A program made the translations under genes and the position numbers. Below are positions 1 through 6,593 of a DNA stretch of 15,749 nt, in pieces. The stretch's first letter is position 1, and each line of letters starts with the position of its first letter. Source of the stretch: Christensenella sp. UBA1385 (GTDB lineage Bacteria > Bacillota > Clostridia > Christensenellales > Aristaeellaceae); NCBI GenBank assembly GCA_002305755.1, contig DBQV01000039.1, positions 1 through 15,749 of the forward strand, read 5' to 3'. The notes beneath the pieces are model-generated. The model was not told the origin of the DNA, did no database searches, and was given only the letters and a program-made list of their open reading frames with translations.

Positions 1-31
1 CATTTTGTACAGGTGATGTGTCTAATTTGTG

Positions 32-55
32 AAAAAGAGGGCGCCAGGGCGCGCC
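32..55 (-). terminator. possible intrinsic terminator after addB
   Basis: Read on the minus strand directly after the addB stop, a five-pair all-GC stem (GGCGC / GCGCC, six-base loop) is followed by CTCTTTTT. The stem is short, so this may be a weak terminator or only an attenuating pause before a downstream addA. Confidence 0.45.
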
Positions 56-57
56 GC

Positions 58-3000
58 TCAAGGCCTGACGCGCTCCGCCAGTTCGGACAGGCTCATGGGC
101 GACAGCTTCTTTCCCTGCCCGCCTGCCTGCCAGTCGATGCGGCAGATCCCCTGATGGGGACAATAGCGGCAGGCGCGCATGGCGCCCACGGTCAGCGGCC
201 GGCGCTCGATCTCGCCGCCTTTGATGCGCCCTGCCAGCTCCCGGGATTTTTCCTTAGCGAAGCGCGCCAGCGCGCGTATCTCATCCTCCTCCAGCAGATC
301 GCGCCGCCTTAAGGTCACGCTGCCGTCCGCGTTGATCAGGCTTCCCAGCGTGAGCCCCTCGGCGTCCATCAGGGAGATCACCTGCGCGTCCTTCAGGATG
401 ATGCCGGAAAGGCGCAGCTTCTTTTCCGCCTCGGCTTCGGCTGCCGTCTCACTCTCCTCCTGGATCAGGGGGTCGCCCAGGTGCTGATAGAAGGCCCCCG
501 CGGGGATCGCCTCCGGAAAGCGGCCCAGCGCGGCGCACAGGTAAATGAGCAGCTGGATCTGCGCGCCCTCCCATACCATCTCCGGGCTCAGCTTCGCGCT
601 GCCGGACTTATAGTCCACCACGCGCAGATAGCGCAGGCCGCCCTGTTCAAAAGCGTCCAGCCGGTCGATGGTGCCGCGCAGCTCCGCCACGCTGCCGTCC
701 TCCAGCTCCAGCACGATGCCCGGCAGGCTGCCCGGCGCGCCGTCGCCAAAATGCAGCTCGCTTCCGCGGGGGCGCAGGCTGCTCTGGGCCGCACCGCGCG
801 TCATCATCCAGGCCATGCGGCGCGCCACGCGCAGGTAGCCCTCCGACTTCTTGCGCAGCCTGGCCGTGTCGTAAAAGGGCTTTTCCTCCCAATCGGCCAC
901 CAGCGGGGCCAGGGCCTCGTCCATCAGAGCCTCCGCCCGTTCCCTGTCCACCCGGGGCCAGTTCGGGTCCGCCTTCGCCAGGCGGGTAAAGCCATCCATC
1001 GCGCGGTGGTAAAAGCTGCCGGTATCGACGCTCTCCACCACCCATTCCTCGCGTTTGGCCGGGCGCAGTCCGTAGTCCACAAAGTGCATGAAGGGACAGG
1101 AAGCAAAGGTCTCAAGCCTGGAAGCCGACAGCGTCTTCACGTCGAACACCCGGCCCGCGCGTTCGCGGCCGATGCTCCCGGCAGGCTCGCCGCCCCGCAT
1201 CGAGGCCTCCAGCGCCTCCGCGCGCGGCCGCCATAGCGGCTCCGCGCCCATCCAGTTCCACGCGCCGCGCCACAGCGCGTCGCTACGGCCCGCGGCCAGC
1301 CTGACGGCCAGCGTTTCCAGCGCGGGCATGGGGGCCAGCGGCAGCTCGAGCGGGTCGTCCGCCCGTCCGGCCAGCGCGCCGCCTTCCTCCACCAGCTGCG
1401 GAAAAAGCCGCTCCAGGGCCTTGAGCTGGGCAAGCGGACGAAGCGCCTGCCCCTCCTCGTCCGCCAGGGCATAGCTGAGATAGAGCCGCTCGCCGGGCGC
1501 GCACAGGGCCTTGAGCAGGTCCAGCTGCTTCATTTCTTCCCTGCCCTGCGCATCCAGGCCAAAATCGCTGCGGAAGGCGCTTTCGGCCGCCTCCGTTTCT
1601 TCCCGGGTCAGCAGTCCGCTCTCCGGCGCGAGCAATATGCCATCGTTCAGCCCCAGCGCCAGCACCACGCGCGGCCGATGGGGCAGCAGGTTCCCAAGCT
1701 GTCCGGCCTGCAGATAGCCGCCCTGCGGCGGCAGGGCCGACAGCTCCCGCTCCGCAAGCCCGTTCTCAAGCCAGAGCGCGAAATGCCGCAGCGGGATGCG
1801 TTCTTCCCCCATCAGCGCCGACATCTGGGCGAACATTTCATCCAGCTGCTCAAACACCTGAGCCAGCTGGGCCACTTCCTTGTGATAGCCCGCCTCTTCC
1901 AGCCTGGCCGACAGCGCGTCCGCCCGCTCCGCAAGACCGCTCTCGCCGATGAACGCACGCAGCGCGGTCAGCGATTCCGCCGCCGTGCCGGCCTCAGCCA
2001 GCGCGCGGTGCAGCGCCTCGACAGGCTCCGTCAGCCTCCTGCGCAGGTCCTCGCAGGCCTCCCGCTCCGCCTCGGCTCCGCGGGTGAGCGGGCTCAGCCA
2101 CTTCCGGCCTCTCAGTCCCCAGCGAAGGGCGTAGTTTTCAAGCCGCCAAACCTCCTCTTCCCCCAGGGGAGAGAGGCCGCTTTTGAGAAGTTCCTGCACA
2201 TCGTCGCTCTGCCATCCCTCCGCCGCGCATCGAAGGCTGGCCAGCAGACAGCGCACCACCCGATGGGATTTGAGCGGCAGCTTGTCCGCCACATAGCAGG
2301 GGATGCCGTAGCTCTGGCAGGTGGATTCGATCAGCCCGCCGTAGAGCGGCAGACTGCCGCACAGCAGCATCATATCGTCCAGCGGCACGCCCCGGCGGGC
2401 TTCCTGCACGATCAGCTGGGCGGCGTGCTGCACTTCGCGGTAGGGCGTGGGCCCGGCGTAGAGCCGGATGTGCCCGCAGGGGGCCTCAAAGGGGGGCTCC
2501 AGCATGGAGAGCAGGTATTTTTCAAGATGGGCAAGGTCGGGCGGGCGGTTTTCCTTTTCGGGCCGGTATTGTTCAAAGGTATAGGCGATGCCCCGCGCCT
2601 TCAGGCTCTCCGTCAGGCGCAGCACGCTTTCGCGCACGCCGCGATAGGCCTCTCCGTCCTCCGCCTGCGCGCTGTCGCTGACAATGGAAATATGCAGCCG
2701 GTCGGCCTGGGCCGCGATCACGCAGAGCACCTGTGAGAAGGCCTCGGTCAGCAGGTCAAAGCCGTAGACGAACACCTGACTGCCCTCAAACAGCTTGCCC
2801 GCCGCCAGACGCGCGCGCATGTCGAGCGCGACATCCTCCCTGTCCTCGAATCGGCCTTCGAGCAGCCGCTCATAGCTTTCAAGGATCAGGGCGGCATCCT
2901 CCAGCTTGTACCAGAGGCTGCCATCCTCCCCCCGCGCCCGGGCCTCATCAGCCGCTTCGCGCAGCCTCTCCGGGCTGAGCTCCAGTGTCTTCAGCGTGGA

Positions 3001-3366
3001 CAGCATCTGCGCCATCCGGCGGACGAAGCCCGGATGCTCCTGCGCGCCCGCGTAAAACCGCAGCCTGTCCTTCTCTTTTTGCAGCACGCGGGTCAGGGCC
3101 ACGGCCTTGCCGCGCTCGTCGATCCTCTCCCTGCCGCTCTGCCCGAAGGCGCTGAACACACGGTACTCGAGCCGGGAGGGAGAGAGCACGTCGATCCTGA
3201 AAAAACCGGGCAGCTCAAGGTCGCGCAGCAAATCGCGCTCCGCCTGCAGGGTGTACTGCTCGGGCACCAGCAGCGCGATCTGCGCCCCGGCCCGATAGGC
3301 CTCCGCGATGTCCCGCACCATGGGCTCCCACAGAAGATGGGGCCTCGCGCAGCGTATCTCCACCAT
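58..3366 (-). CDS. addB: AddB-type subunit of the AddAB helicase-nuclease (double-strand break repair)
   Basis: AddB works with AddA to resect double-strand DNA ends for RecA loading in the cytoplasm. The 1102-residue product matches AddB along its length (B. subtilis AddB is about 1166). The N-terminal region has the family motif VPEQYTLQAERDLL. The C-terminal PD-(D/E)XK nuclease shows GTIDRLD (Asp901) and VVDYKSG (Asp918, Lys920). Four cysteines expected to hold a 4Fe-4S cluster are present: Cys757 in SCPFMHF, and Cys1066, Cys1069 and Cys1075 in ACRYCPHQGIC. The start is supported by GGAGG at 3376-3380 (minus strand), nine bases upstream of ATG. Oddity: the Walker A loop normally found within the first 20 residues is missing, replaced by CARPHLLWEPMV, and no upstream in-frame extension would restore it. 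addA usually follows addB, but only 57 bases remain here and a possible terminator lies in them. Confidence 0.93.
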   Translation of the reverse strand: MVEIRCARPHLLWEPMVRDIAEAYRAGAQIALLVPEQYTLQAERDLLRDLELPGFFRIDVLSPSRLEYRVFSAFGQSGRERIDERGKAVALTRVLQKEKDRLRFYAGAQEHPGFVRRMAQMLSTLKTLELSPERLREAADEARARGEDGSLWYKLEDAALILESYERLLEGRFEDREDVALDMRARLAAGKLFEGSQVFVYGFDLLTEAFSQVLCVIAAQADRLHISIVSDSAQAEDGEAYRGVRESVLRLTESLKARGIAYTFEQYRPEKENRPPDLAHLEKYLLSMLEPPFEAPCGHIRLYAGPTPYREVQHAAQLIVQEARRGVPLDDMMLLCGSLPLYGGLIESTCQSYGIPCYVADKLPLKSHRVVRCLLASLRCAAEGWQSDDVQELLKSGLSPLGEEEVWRLENYALRWGLRGRKWLSPLTRGAEAEREACEDLRRRLTEPVEALHRALAEAGTAAESLTALRAFIGESGLAERADALSARLEEAGYHKEVAQLAQVFEQLDEMFAQMSALMGEERIPLRHFALWLENGLAERELSALPPQGGYLQAGQLGNLLPHRPRVVLALGLNDGILLAPESGLLTREETEAAESAFRSDFGLDAQGREEMKQLDLLKALCAPGERLYLSYALADEEGQALRPLAQLKALERLFPQLVEEGGALAGRADDPLELPLAPMPALETLAVRLAAGRSDALWRGAWNWMGAEPLWRPRAEALEASMRGGEPAGSIGRERAGRVFDVKTLSASRLETFASCPFMHFVDYGLRPAKREEWVVESVDTGSFYHRAMDGFTRLAKADPNWPRVDRERAEALMDEALAPLVADWEEKPFYDTARLRKKSEGYLRVARRMAWMMTRGAAQSSLRPRGSELHFGDGAPGSLPGIVLELEDGSVAELRGTIDRLDAFEQGGLRYLRVVDYKSGSAKLSPEMVWEGAQIQLLIYLCAALGRFPEAIPAGAFYQHLGDPLIQEESETAAEAEAEKKLRLSGIILKDAQVISLMDAEGLTLGSLINADGSVTLRRRDLLEEDEIRALARFAKEKSRELAGRIKGGEIERRPLTVGAMRACRYCPHQGICRIDWQAGGQGKKLSPMSLSELAERVRP

Positions 3367-3400
3367 GCTCTTTCCCCTCCTTTCATCTGTCGTTTGCCCT

Positions 3401-3428
3401 ATTGTACAACAAGCGCGCGCAATATCAA
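3401..3428 (-). promoter_or_regulatory. SigA-like promoter of addB
   Basis: On the minus strand, TTGATA (3428-3423) and TACAAT (3406-3401) are separated by 16 bases, about 35 bases upstream of the addB start codon. Each box differs from consensus by one base. It is divergent from the rplU promoter in the same short intergenic region. Confidence 0.7.
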
Positions 3429-3476
3429 CACCGGGCGTTCAGCATCGGCCTTCCTTCATGACAATATTGAAAATAC

Positions 3477-3505
3477 TTGACTTCTCCGTTGATCCATGGT
3501 AGTTT
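3477..3505 (+). promoter_or_regulatory. SigA-like promoter of the rplU-prp-rpmA operon
   Basis: TTGACT (3477-3482) and TAGTTT (3500-3505) with a 17-base spacer. Transcription would start near 3512, exactly where the folded leader begins. The -10 box is the weaker element. Confidence 0.55.
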
Positions 3506-3512
3506 ATCGGTT

Positions 3513-3592
3513 AGCCGCTCGGGAGAGGCTTAAATGCGTCTGCGCTGCCTCGTGGCTGAAAAATGCCTGAAGGTCCCGGCGAGTAAAGTGAT
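3513..3592 (+). promoter_or_regulatory. structured mRNA leader of rplU (L21 leader type)
   Basis: The untranslated leader folds into a nested hairpin. AGCCGC (3513-3518) pairs with GTGGCT (3552-3557), GAGGC (3525-3529) with GCCTC (3547-3551), and an inner GCG with CGC around TCTG. Bacillota rplU-ysxB-rpmA operons commonly carry an autoregulatory L21 leader (Rfam L21_leader). The position and gene order match, but the assignment to that family is from memory and not from a covariance search. The leader lies between a -10 box and the ribosome binding site, so it probably lets a ribosomal protein control the operon. Confidence 0.65.
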
Positions 3593-3605
3593 GGAGGTGC
3601 TGCAA

Positions 3606-3911
3606 GTGTACGCAATTATCGCGACCGGCGGCAAACAGTATCGCGTCTCCGAGGGAGACATCATCTACATCGAAAAACTTGACAACCAGGTTGACGACTC
3701 CGTTTCCTTCCCCGTGCTGATGCTCGGCGGGGAGACCGTGAAGGCGGGCAATCCTCTGGTAGAGGGCGCCGAAGTGACCGGCAAGGTGCTGCAGCAGGGC
3801 CGCGGCCAGAAGATCGTGGTCTACAAGTACAAGGCCAAGAAGAATTCCCGCCGCAAGCAGGGCCATCGCCAGCCCTTCACCAAGGTGGAGATCACTTCGA
3901 TCAAGGGCTGA
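3606..3911 (+). CDS. rplU: 50S ribosomal protein L21
   Basis: L21 binds 23S rRNA in the large ribosomal subunit. The 101-residue protein opens with the family signature YAIIATGGKQYRV and ends with the basic tail KAKKNSRRKQGHRQPFTKVEI, both typical of bacterial L21 and of normal length. The start chosen is GTG at 3606: it has GGAGGT at 3593-3598 with seven bases of spacing, and it places the first residue where L21 proteins normally start. An upstream ATG at 3591 would overlap that ribosome binding site and an earlier one at 3534 would translate the leader, so both are rejected. It is first in the rplU-prp-rpmA operon and is followed after one base by prp. Confidence 0.97.
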   Translation: MYAIIATGGKQYRVSEGDIIYIEKLDNQVDDSVSFPVLMLGGETVKAGNPLVEGAEVTGKVLQQGRGQKIVVYKYKAKKNSRRKQGHRQPFTKVEITSIKG

Positions 3912-3912
3912 A

Positions 3913-4236
3913 ATGACCGGGATCCTGCTGTATAAATCACCCGACGGACGGACCTGCGGCTACCGCGTCAGCGGGCATACAGGCTTCGCCGAGGCAGGGC
4001 AGGATATCGTGTGTGCCGCCATCTCCTTTATGTCGATCGCCTGTGCCAACGCCCTGGAGAGCGTGGCGGGGATGAAGCCGGAAGTCACTCAGGAGGACGC
4101 GCTGCTGGACGTCAGGCTGAGACAGCCGAACGACCGGGCGCAGACCATCTTCGGCGTATTCGAAAGCGGCATGAAGGATCTGAAAGAGACTTACCCCTCG
4201 CATCTGAAGCTCGGTGAGACCGGGCTGCCTAAATGA
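3913..4236 (+). CDS. prp: ribosomal-processing cysteine protease Prp (YsxB family)
   Basis: Prp cuts the N-terminal extension off ribosomal protein L27, a step needed for functional 50S subunits in Bacillota. The 107-residue product carries the conserved block GHTGFAEAGQDIVCAAIS; the catalytic pair falls at His22 and Cys34, the same numbering as in the S. aureus enzyme. It starts one base after the rplU stop codon (TGA, A, ATG), which suggests translational coupling, and no strong separate Shine-Dalgarno is visible. Its substrate gene rpmA follows 16 bases downstream, and that L27 does carry the extension, so enzyme and substrate are encoded together. Confidence 0.93.
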   Translation: MTGILLYKSPDGRTCGYRVSGHTGFAEAGQDIVCAAISFMSIACANALESVAGMKPEVTQEDALLDVRLRQPNDRAQTIFGVFESGMKDLKETYPSHLKLGETGLPK

Positions 4237-4252
4237 AACGGAGGAAATCAAC

Positions 4253-4555
4253 ATGTTGAGAATCAATCTTCAGCTTTTCGCCCACAAGAAGGGCGGCGGT
4301 TCTACCAAGAACGGGCGCGACAGCGCCTCCAAGCGTCTGGGCGCCAAGCGCGCGGACGGTCAGTTTGTGCTGGCCGGCAACATCCTTGTGCGCCAGCGCG
4401 GCACCAGGATGCACCCGGGCCTCAACGTGGGCATCGGCAAGGATGACACGCTGTTCGCCGTGGCTGACGGCGTGGTGCGCTTTGAGCACTTCGGCAAGTT
4501 CAAGAAAAAGGTAAGCGTCTACCCCAAGGCGGAGACCGAGGCTGTCGCACAGTAA
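4253..4555 (+). CDS. rpmA: 50S ribosomal protein L27 with cleavable N-terminal extension
   Basis: L27 reaches the peptidyl transferase centre with its N-terminal tail. The 100-residue protein has the family core KKGGGSTKNGRDSASKRLG followed by GNILVRQRGT and HPGLNVGIGKDDTLFA. Residues 1-9, MLRINLQLF, are the extension removed by Prp in Bacillota, leaving a mature N terminus AHKKGGGST. The start ATG at 4253 has GGAGG at 4240-4244, eight bases upstream; an in-frame ATG at 4214 lies inside prp and has no such site. The operon ends here with a strong terminator; obgE, often next in Bacillota, is not present. Confidence 0.97.
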   Translation: MLRINLQLFAHKKGGGSTKNGRDSASKRLGAKRADGQFVLAGNILVRQRGTRMHPGLNVGIGKDDTLFAVADGVVRFEHFGKFKKKVSVYPKAETEAVAQ

Positions 4556-4576
4556 GCAAAGCTTCATCAGAATCAT

Positions 4577-4604
4577 AAAGCCTGCCCGCCCGGCAGGCTT
4601 TTTT
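4577..4604 (+). terminator. intrinsic terminator of the rplU-prp-rpmA operon
   Basis: Perfect ten-pair stem (AAAGCCTGCC / GGCAGGCTTT) with a five-base loop CGCCC, running into a six-T tract. It lies 21 bases after the rpmA stop codon. Confidence 0.95.
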
Positions 4605-4650
4605 GTATTGCGTTTCAGACATCAAAGGGCGCCGGCCCCTGTCCAGAACG

Positions 4651-4662
4651 GGCATCGATGCC
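4651..4662. promoter_or_regulatory. 12-bp perfect palindrome upstream of the transporter promoter
   Basis: GGCATCGATGCC is a perfect inverted repeat centred on CG, lying 34 bases upstream of the -35 box of the importer operon. LacI-family operators often have a central CG, so it may be a regulator binding site, but a chance palindrome is quite possible. The gene-free stretch around it (4605-4696) shows nothing else convincing. Confidence 0.2.
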
Positions 4663-4696
4663 GGGCCTCTTCTTTACGCTGCCCTGCTCCGCGTTC

Positions 4697-4725
4697 TTGA
4701 CACAAGGGGAGGGCCTTGCTAATAT
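4697..4725 (+). promoter_or_regulatory. SigA-like promoter of the ABC importer operon
   Basis: A consensus -35 box TTGACA (4697-4702) and TAATAT (4720-4725) are spaced by 17 bases; an overlapping TATACT sits at 4723-4728. The promoter is 61 bases upstream of the first permease start codon. Confidence 0.75.
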
Positions 4726-4786
4726 ACTGTAAGAAAGCTCAATTCAAAGCAGGACCATAATCGAACCTTACACCCCAGGAGGCTAC

Positions 4787-5692
4787 ATGTCGCAACATCC
4801 CCTGAACCTGAGGCGGAGAAAAAAGACCTTCTATGAAATGCTGGAGCCCTGGCTCTTTCTTCTGCCCGCGCTGCTCGTCTTTGTCGTTTTCCTGTACTAT
4901 CCCTTCTTCAAAACCATCCATCTGAGCACCTATCTGACGGACCGCAACGGCCTGCCGAAGGTGTTTTACGGCGTGAAGAATTATGAGGATATTCTGGTTG
5001 GAAAGTATTCGGCCGCGTTTTGGAACAGCATGTGGGTCAGCTTTCGTTTCGTATTTTTCGTTGCCTTCGGAAGCCTGCTGGTCGGCCTGGCCACCAGCCT
5101 GATGACCACCAAGAAGTTCCCCGCCCGCGCCTTTGCCTCCGCCATCTACGCCATGCCCATCGCCATCGCCTCCGCGGCCGCGGCCATGAGCTTCAAGATG
5201 ATTTTTCACCCCTCGATCGGCCTGGTGAACCGCCTCGCGGGCACGAGCACCAACTGGCTGAACGACCCGGCCTGGGCCTTCCCCATCATCTGCCTCATTT
5301 CGATCTGGCTGGCCAGCGGCATCAACTTCATCTTCATCTCTGCGGGTCTGCGCAATATTCCCGAAGAGCTGTACGAGAGCGCAGCCATCGACGGCGCGGG
5401 CTACTGGCGGCAGCAGCGGCACATCACGCTGCCCGCGCTTTCTCCCACGCTGTTTTTCCAGATCATCATCAACATCATCAGCGCCTTCCAATCCTTCACC
5501 CAGGTGCGCCTGCTCACCTCCGGCGGCCCGAACGAAACCACCAATGTGATCGTCTACTCCATTTACCTGGACGCCTTCCGCAACTTCCGTTTCGGCTCCG
5601 CGGCGGCAAGGTCGATCGTGCTGTTTGTCATCATCATGACCATCACATTGCTTCAGTTTCGGGCAGAAAAAAGGAGCGTACATTATCAATGA
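4787..5692 (+). CDS. ABC importer permease, UgpA/MalF type
   Basis: Inner subunit of a carbohydrate-uptake type 1 ABC importer, in the cytoplasmic membrane. The 301-residue product has about six hydrophobic segments, the first at LFLLPALLVFVVFLYYPFF. The EAA loop that docks onto the ATPase lies at about residues 193-216 (ELYESAAIDGAGYWRQQRHI then TLP). The end of the protein (FQSFTQVRLLTSGGPNETTN, then VIVYSIYLDAFRNF, ITLLQFRAEKR) resembles UgpA, the glycerol-3-phosphate/glycerophosphodiester permease. Start ATG is preceded by AGGAGG at 4777-4782, with close spacing. Its stop overlaps the start of the next permease gene (ATGA). No ATPase gene is nearby, as is usual when one shared MsmX/UgpC-like ATPase serves several importers. 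The substrate cannot be read from sequence alone; ugpA is the closest symbol I recognise. Confidence 0.9.
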   Translation: MSQHPLNLRRRKKTFYEMLEPWLFLLPALLVFVVFLYYPFFKTIHLSTYLTDRNGLPKVFYGVKNYEDILVGKYSAAFWNSMWVSFRFVFFVAFGSLLVGLATSLMTTKKFPARAFASAIYAMPIAIASAAAAMSFKMIFHPSIGLVNRLAGTSTNWLNDPAWAFPIICLISIWLASGINFIFISAGLRNIPEELYESAAIDGAGYWRQQRHITLPALSPTLFFQIIINIISAFQSFTQVRLLTSGGPNETTNVIVYSIYLDAFRNFRFGSAAARSIVLFVIIMTITLLQFRAEKRSVHYQ

Positions 5693-6528
5693 GCAATTTC
5701 ACACTGTCCCGCAAACAGAGGCATTTCTGGAGCGCCGCGCTGCGTATGGCGCTGAACCTGCCCTTCGTGCTCATCATCATGCTGCCGCTGCTGTATACCT
5801 TCATGATGAGCGTCACGCCGGCCGACCAGCTGTATTCCCGCCTGGTGCCAAACAGCGTGGATTTTATCTCTTACTCGCATGTCTTTACGCGCACGCCCAT
5901 CCCCCGGCATATCCTCAACTCTTTCATCGTGGCCGGCTCGGTGACGCTGCTGCAGATGGCTACCTGCTCCATGGCCGCCTTCGCCTTCAGCTTCCTTGAG
6001 TTCAAAGGCCGCAATTTCGTGTTCATGTGCATCCTGGCCACCATGATGGTGCCCTGGGAGGCGACCATCATCGCCAACTACCTCACCGTCTCCAGGTGGG
6101 GATGGCTGGACAGCTACCACGCCATGATACTGCCCTATGCCTGCTCCGCGATGGGCATCTTCCTGATGCGGCAGAATTACCTCACCTTTGCCAAAGAGCT
6201 GCATGAGGCTGCGAAGCTGGACGGCTGCAGCAACTGGCGTTTCCTGGCCACCATCGTGGTGCCGCTGGCCCGGCCCGCGCTGGGCGCGCTGGGCGCCTAC
6301 GTCTTTCTGATGCAGTGGAACCAGTACCTCTGGCCCCTGCTGGTCACCAACTCCGACAAGGTGCGCACGGTGCAGATCGGCATCAGCCAGCTGTATGATA
6401 TCGACTCCGAGCAGATCGGCCTGATGATGGCCGGCGTGGTGGTGGTGCTGGTACCCTCTCTGTCCATCTTCATCTTCATGCAGAAGCAGCTGATCAACGG
6501 CCTGATGGCAGGCGCCGTCAAGGGCTGA
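5689..6528 (+). CDS. ABC importer permease, UgpE/MalG type
   Basis: Second membrane subunit of the importer, 279 residues, with about six hydrophobic segments beginning at LNLPFVLIIMLPLLYTFMMS. The EAA docking loop is at about residues 169-196 (KELHEAAKLDGCSNWRFLAT, then IVVPLARP). The pattern VFLMQWNQYLWPLLVT followed by VRTVQIGISQLY is typical of UgpE-like permeases. The start codon is ATG at 5689, overlapping the stop of the upstream permease as ATGA, with AAGGAG at 5671-5676. The reading frame stays open far upstream, but that part is antisense-like noise inside the first permease. It forms the transmembrane pair with the preceding gene and passes substrate from the binding protein encoded next. 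Confidence 0.9.
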   Translation: MSNFTLSRKQRHFWSAALRMALNLPFVLIIMLPLLYTFMMSVTPADQLYSRLVPNSVDFISYSHVFTRTPIPRHILNSFIVAGSVTLLQMATCSMAAFAFSFLEFKGRNFVFMCILATMMVPWEATIIANYLTVSRWGWLDSYHAMILPYACSAMGIFLMRQNYLTFAKELHEAAKLDGCSNWRFLATIVVPLARPALGALGAYVFLMQWNQYLWPLLVTNSDKVRTVQIGISQLYDIDSEQIGLMMAGVVVVLVPSLSIFIFMQKQLINGLMAGAVKG

Positions 6529-6539
6529 TCCAAGCTCAA

Positions 6540-6556
6540 CGCCCCGAACAGGGGCG
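6540..6556 (+). other. intercistronic stem-loop between second permease and binding protein
   Basis: CGCCCC (6540-6545) pairs with GGGGCG (6551-6556) around the loop GAACA. No T tract follows. It lies 11 bases after the permease stop and 37 before the binding-protein start. Such hairpins can protect one segment of a mRNA and raise the level of the binding protein over the permeases; that role is inferred. Confidence 0.5.
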
Positions 6557-6593
6557 AGGAACATAAAAATCGGTCAAATCGAAAGGAGACAAC

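Noticed and set aside
3534..3605. Upstream ATG codons as the rplU start
   Set aside because: They lie in the folded leader or overlap the GGAGGT site; GTG 3606 matches the conserved L21 N terminus.
5020..5688. Long N-terminal extension of the second permease
   Set aside because: It reads out of frame through the first permease and has no membrane-protein character; the ATGA overlap at 5689 gives the natural start.
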